This document shows positions 62,906 to 64,000 of a DNA stretch of 64,000 nucleotides, piece by piece; within the stretch, counting starts at the first letter, position 1, and each line of letters starts with the position of its first letter. Origin of the DNA: Crotophaga sulcirostris (lineage: Eukaryota; Chordata; Aves; Cuculiformes; Crotophagidae); the NCBI GenBank assembly GCA_013397455.1, contig VYZB01000035.1, forward strand, positions 2,121,756-2,185,755, read 5' to 3'. A program made the position numbers and the translations under genes. The notes below the pieces were generated by a model that saw only the letters and a program-made list of their open reading frames with translations, did not search any database and had not been told where the DNA came from.

Positions 62906-64000
62906 CACCCTCCTTAATCAAAATCTTTATATAAACGCTACATGAATATTACATGAATATAATTTTATATAAATATAAATTATATATGTAAATTAAACTC
63001 TGTATATTATGAGTAACATGAATTTTATACAAATGAGAGTAAATTTACATGGTAATTTTAAGGAGATTTTTTTCTTTTCATACTAGATCAGCCGATCAGA
63101 TTGCCAAATTTATTTATCCTACAGGGAATCATCTGATTTTTAGTCTGAAGTTCTGTGTAAACTTTTGCCCACGATTGCTTTAAGCTATGATATGCTGACC
63201 TTTTTATTGGGTAGGCTGCATTTGCCTGACGCAGTAGTTTTCCTTACACAGTCACCTGCTCCTAGGTAACCATCACTTTTTAATTGGTAGTAACCTCATC
63301 ATCTTCCTTATACACTTAATGAAGTCCAGTGGATAATGTTTTACAACAATGTACTATCAATATACTCAAGAGGTTTGGACTATATATCTGACTGAAACCC
63401 CCAAAGAAGCACCTTACACAGTTTGCCACATTTGGAGTACATTACACATCTGTGTATATCCATTGTCTGATTAACAAGATTAATAGACCCATCTCTTGGT
63501 TTCACACAAGACCCAATACAAGGGCACTGGCAGAACCAAGCAACGAAAAACTTGGGGCTGACAGGGTAGAAATTAGATTATATTTATCACTAAACTGAAA
63601 ACACAAGCTCCTGCTTACAGCTTACAGGTGACATGACCTAACAACTCCCTGCCTGCCTCTCCTCTCATTTTTATGTCTCTCCTCCTTACAGCTCCTTCAT
63701 TCCCTTGTGCTGCGGGTTCTGATGCATGTCAGACCTTTCCATGAGTCCACTCAATTCACTAAGCTGCCTGAATGCAGAAAAACAACAATAACAACATTTT
63801 CTCTGGGATAATGAGTTATATCAGCTCTCAGTGACCTCTGATGAGAAAAGCAAGTTAGGGATGCTAGCTGAAGCATGAAGGCAGAGGAAGAGGAGTAAAG
63901 AAGAGCAGAATAATCTCTTTACTCAACAGTAACATATTCAGCTGACTCACTGTGACCTGTGAAGCTGCAGCCTAACTGGAAATTTAGATTGGCTTAATAT
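62906..64000. other. Intronic sequence, AT-rich, nothing recognised
   Basis: Contains an AT-only stretch around 62935-63000 (TATATAAATATAAATTATAT). No exon or repeat family was identified up to the window end. Confidence 0.5.

Noticed and set aside
1..64000. Search for a bacterial-style system, CRISPR array, tRNA or rRNA genes
   Set aside because: Nothing of the kind is seen. Repeats, intron structure and the PTPRK exon all indicate vertebrate nuclear DNA.

Overview
The window is almost certainly from a bird nuclear genome. It carries several copies of the CR1 LINE, including 3' ends with the CR1-type octamer tail (ATTCTATG repeats), and LTR sequences that resemble avian ERVL-like elements. 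I saw no Alu, B1, L1 or other mammalian repeats. The DNA is AT-rich with only short chance reading frames. There are no operons, bacterial features or CRISPR arrays.

The one confidently identified gene part is a 272-nt coding exon on the minus strand at 27820-28091. It encodes the C-terminal half of a MAM domain and matches the type IIB receptor tyrosine phosphatase PTPRK. The rest of the window is therefore best read as the large introns on either side of it. Transcription runs right to left, so 28092-64000 is the upstream intron and 1-27819 the downstream intron. I found neither the preceding MAM exon nor the following short MAM/linker exon, so both introns continue past the window or those exons escaped me.

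Layout from left to right: a long, decayed plus-strand CR1 (1-2276); a possible terminal coding exon of an unidentified minus-strand gene (3579-3747); a short CR1 tail (4265-4545); an ERVL-type LTR fragment (6630-6865); a complete solo LTR of 937 bp with a perfect 5-bp target duplication (13482-14428); a CR1 scrap (20001-20130); the PTPRK exon; a decayed LTR-like repeat (31560-31827); CR1 tails at 36387-37160, 53224-53669 and 55395-55745; and a longer CR1 with its reverse transcriptase core deleted (61428-62905). There is an assembly gap of 30 N at 38434-38463 and a single N at 16641.

I do not see a new multi-gene system. The items most worth checking are the candidate terminal exon at 3579-3747, three splice-flanked pseudoexon-like segments (17084-17153, 33977-34046, 38772-38820), and the solo LTR, which keeps a TATA box and a polyadenylation signal inside a large intron.
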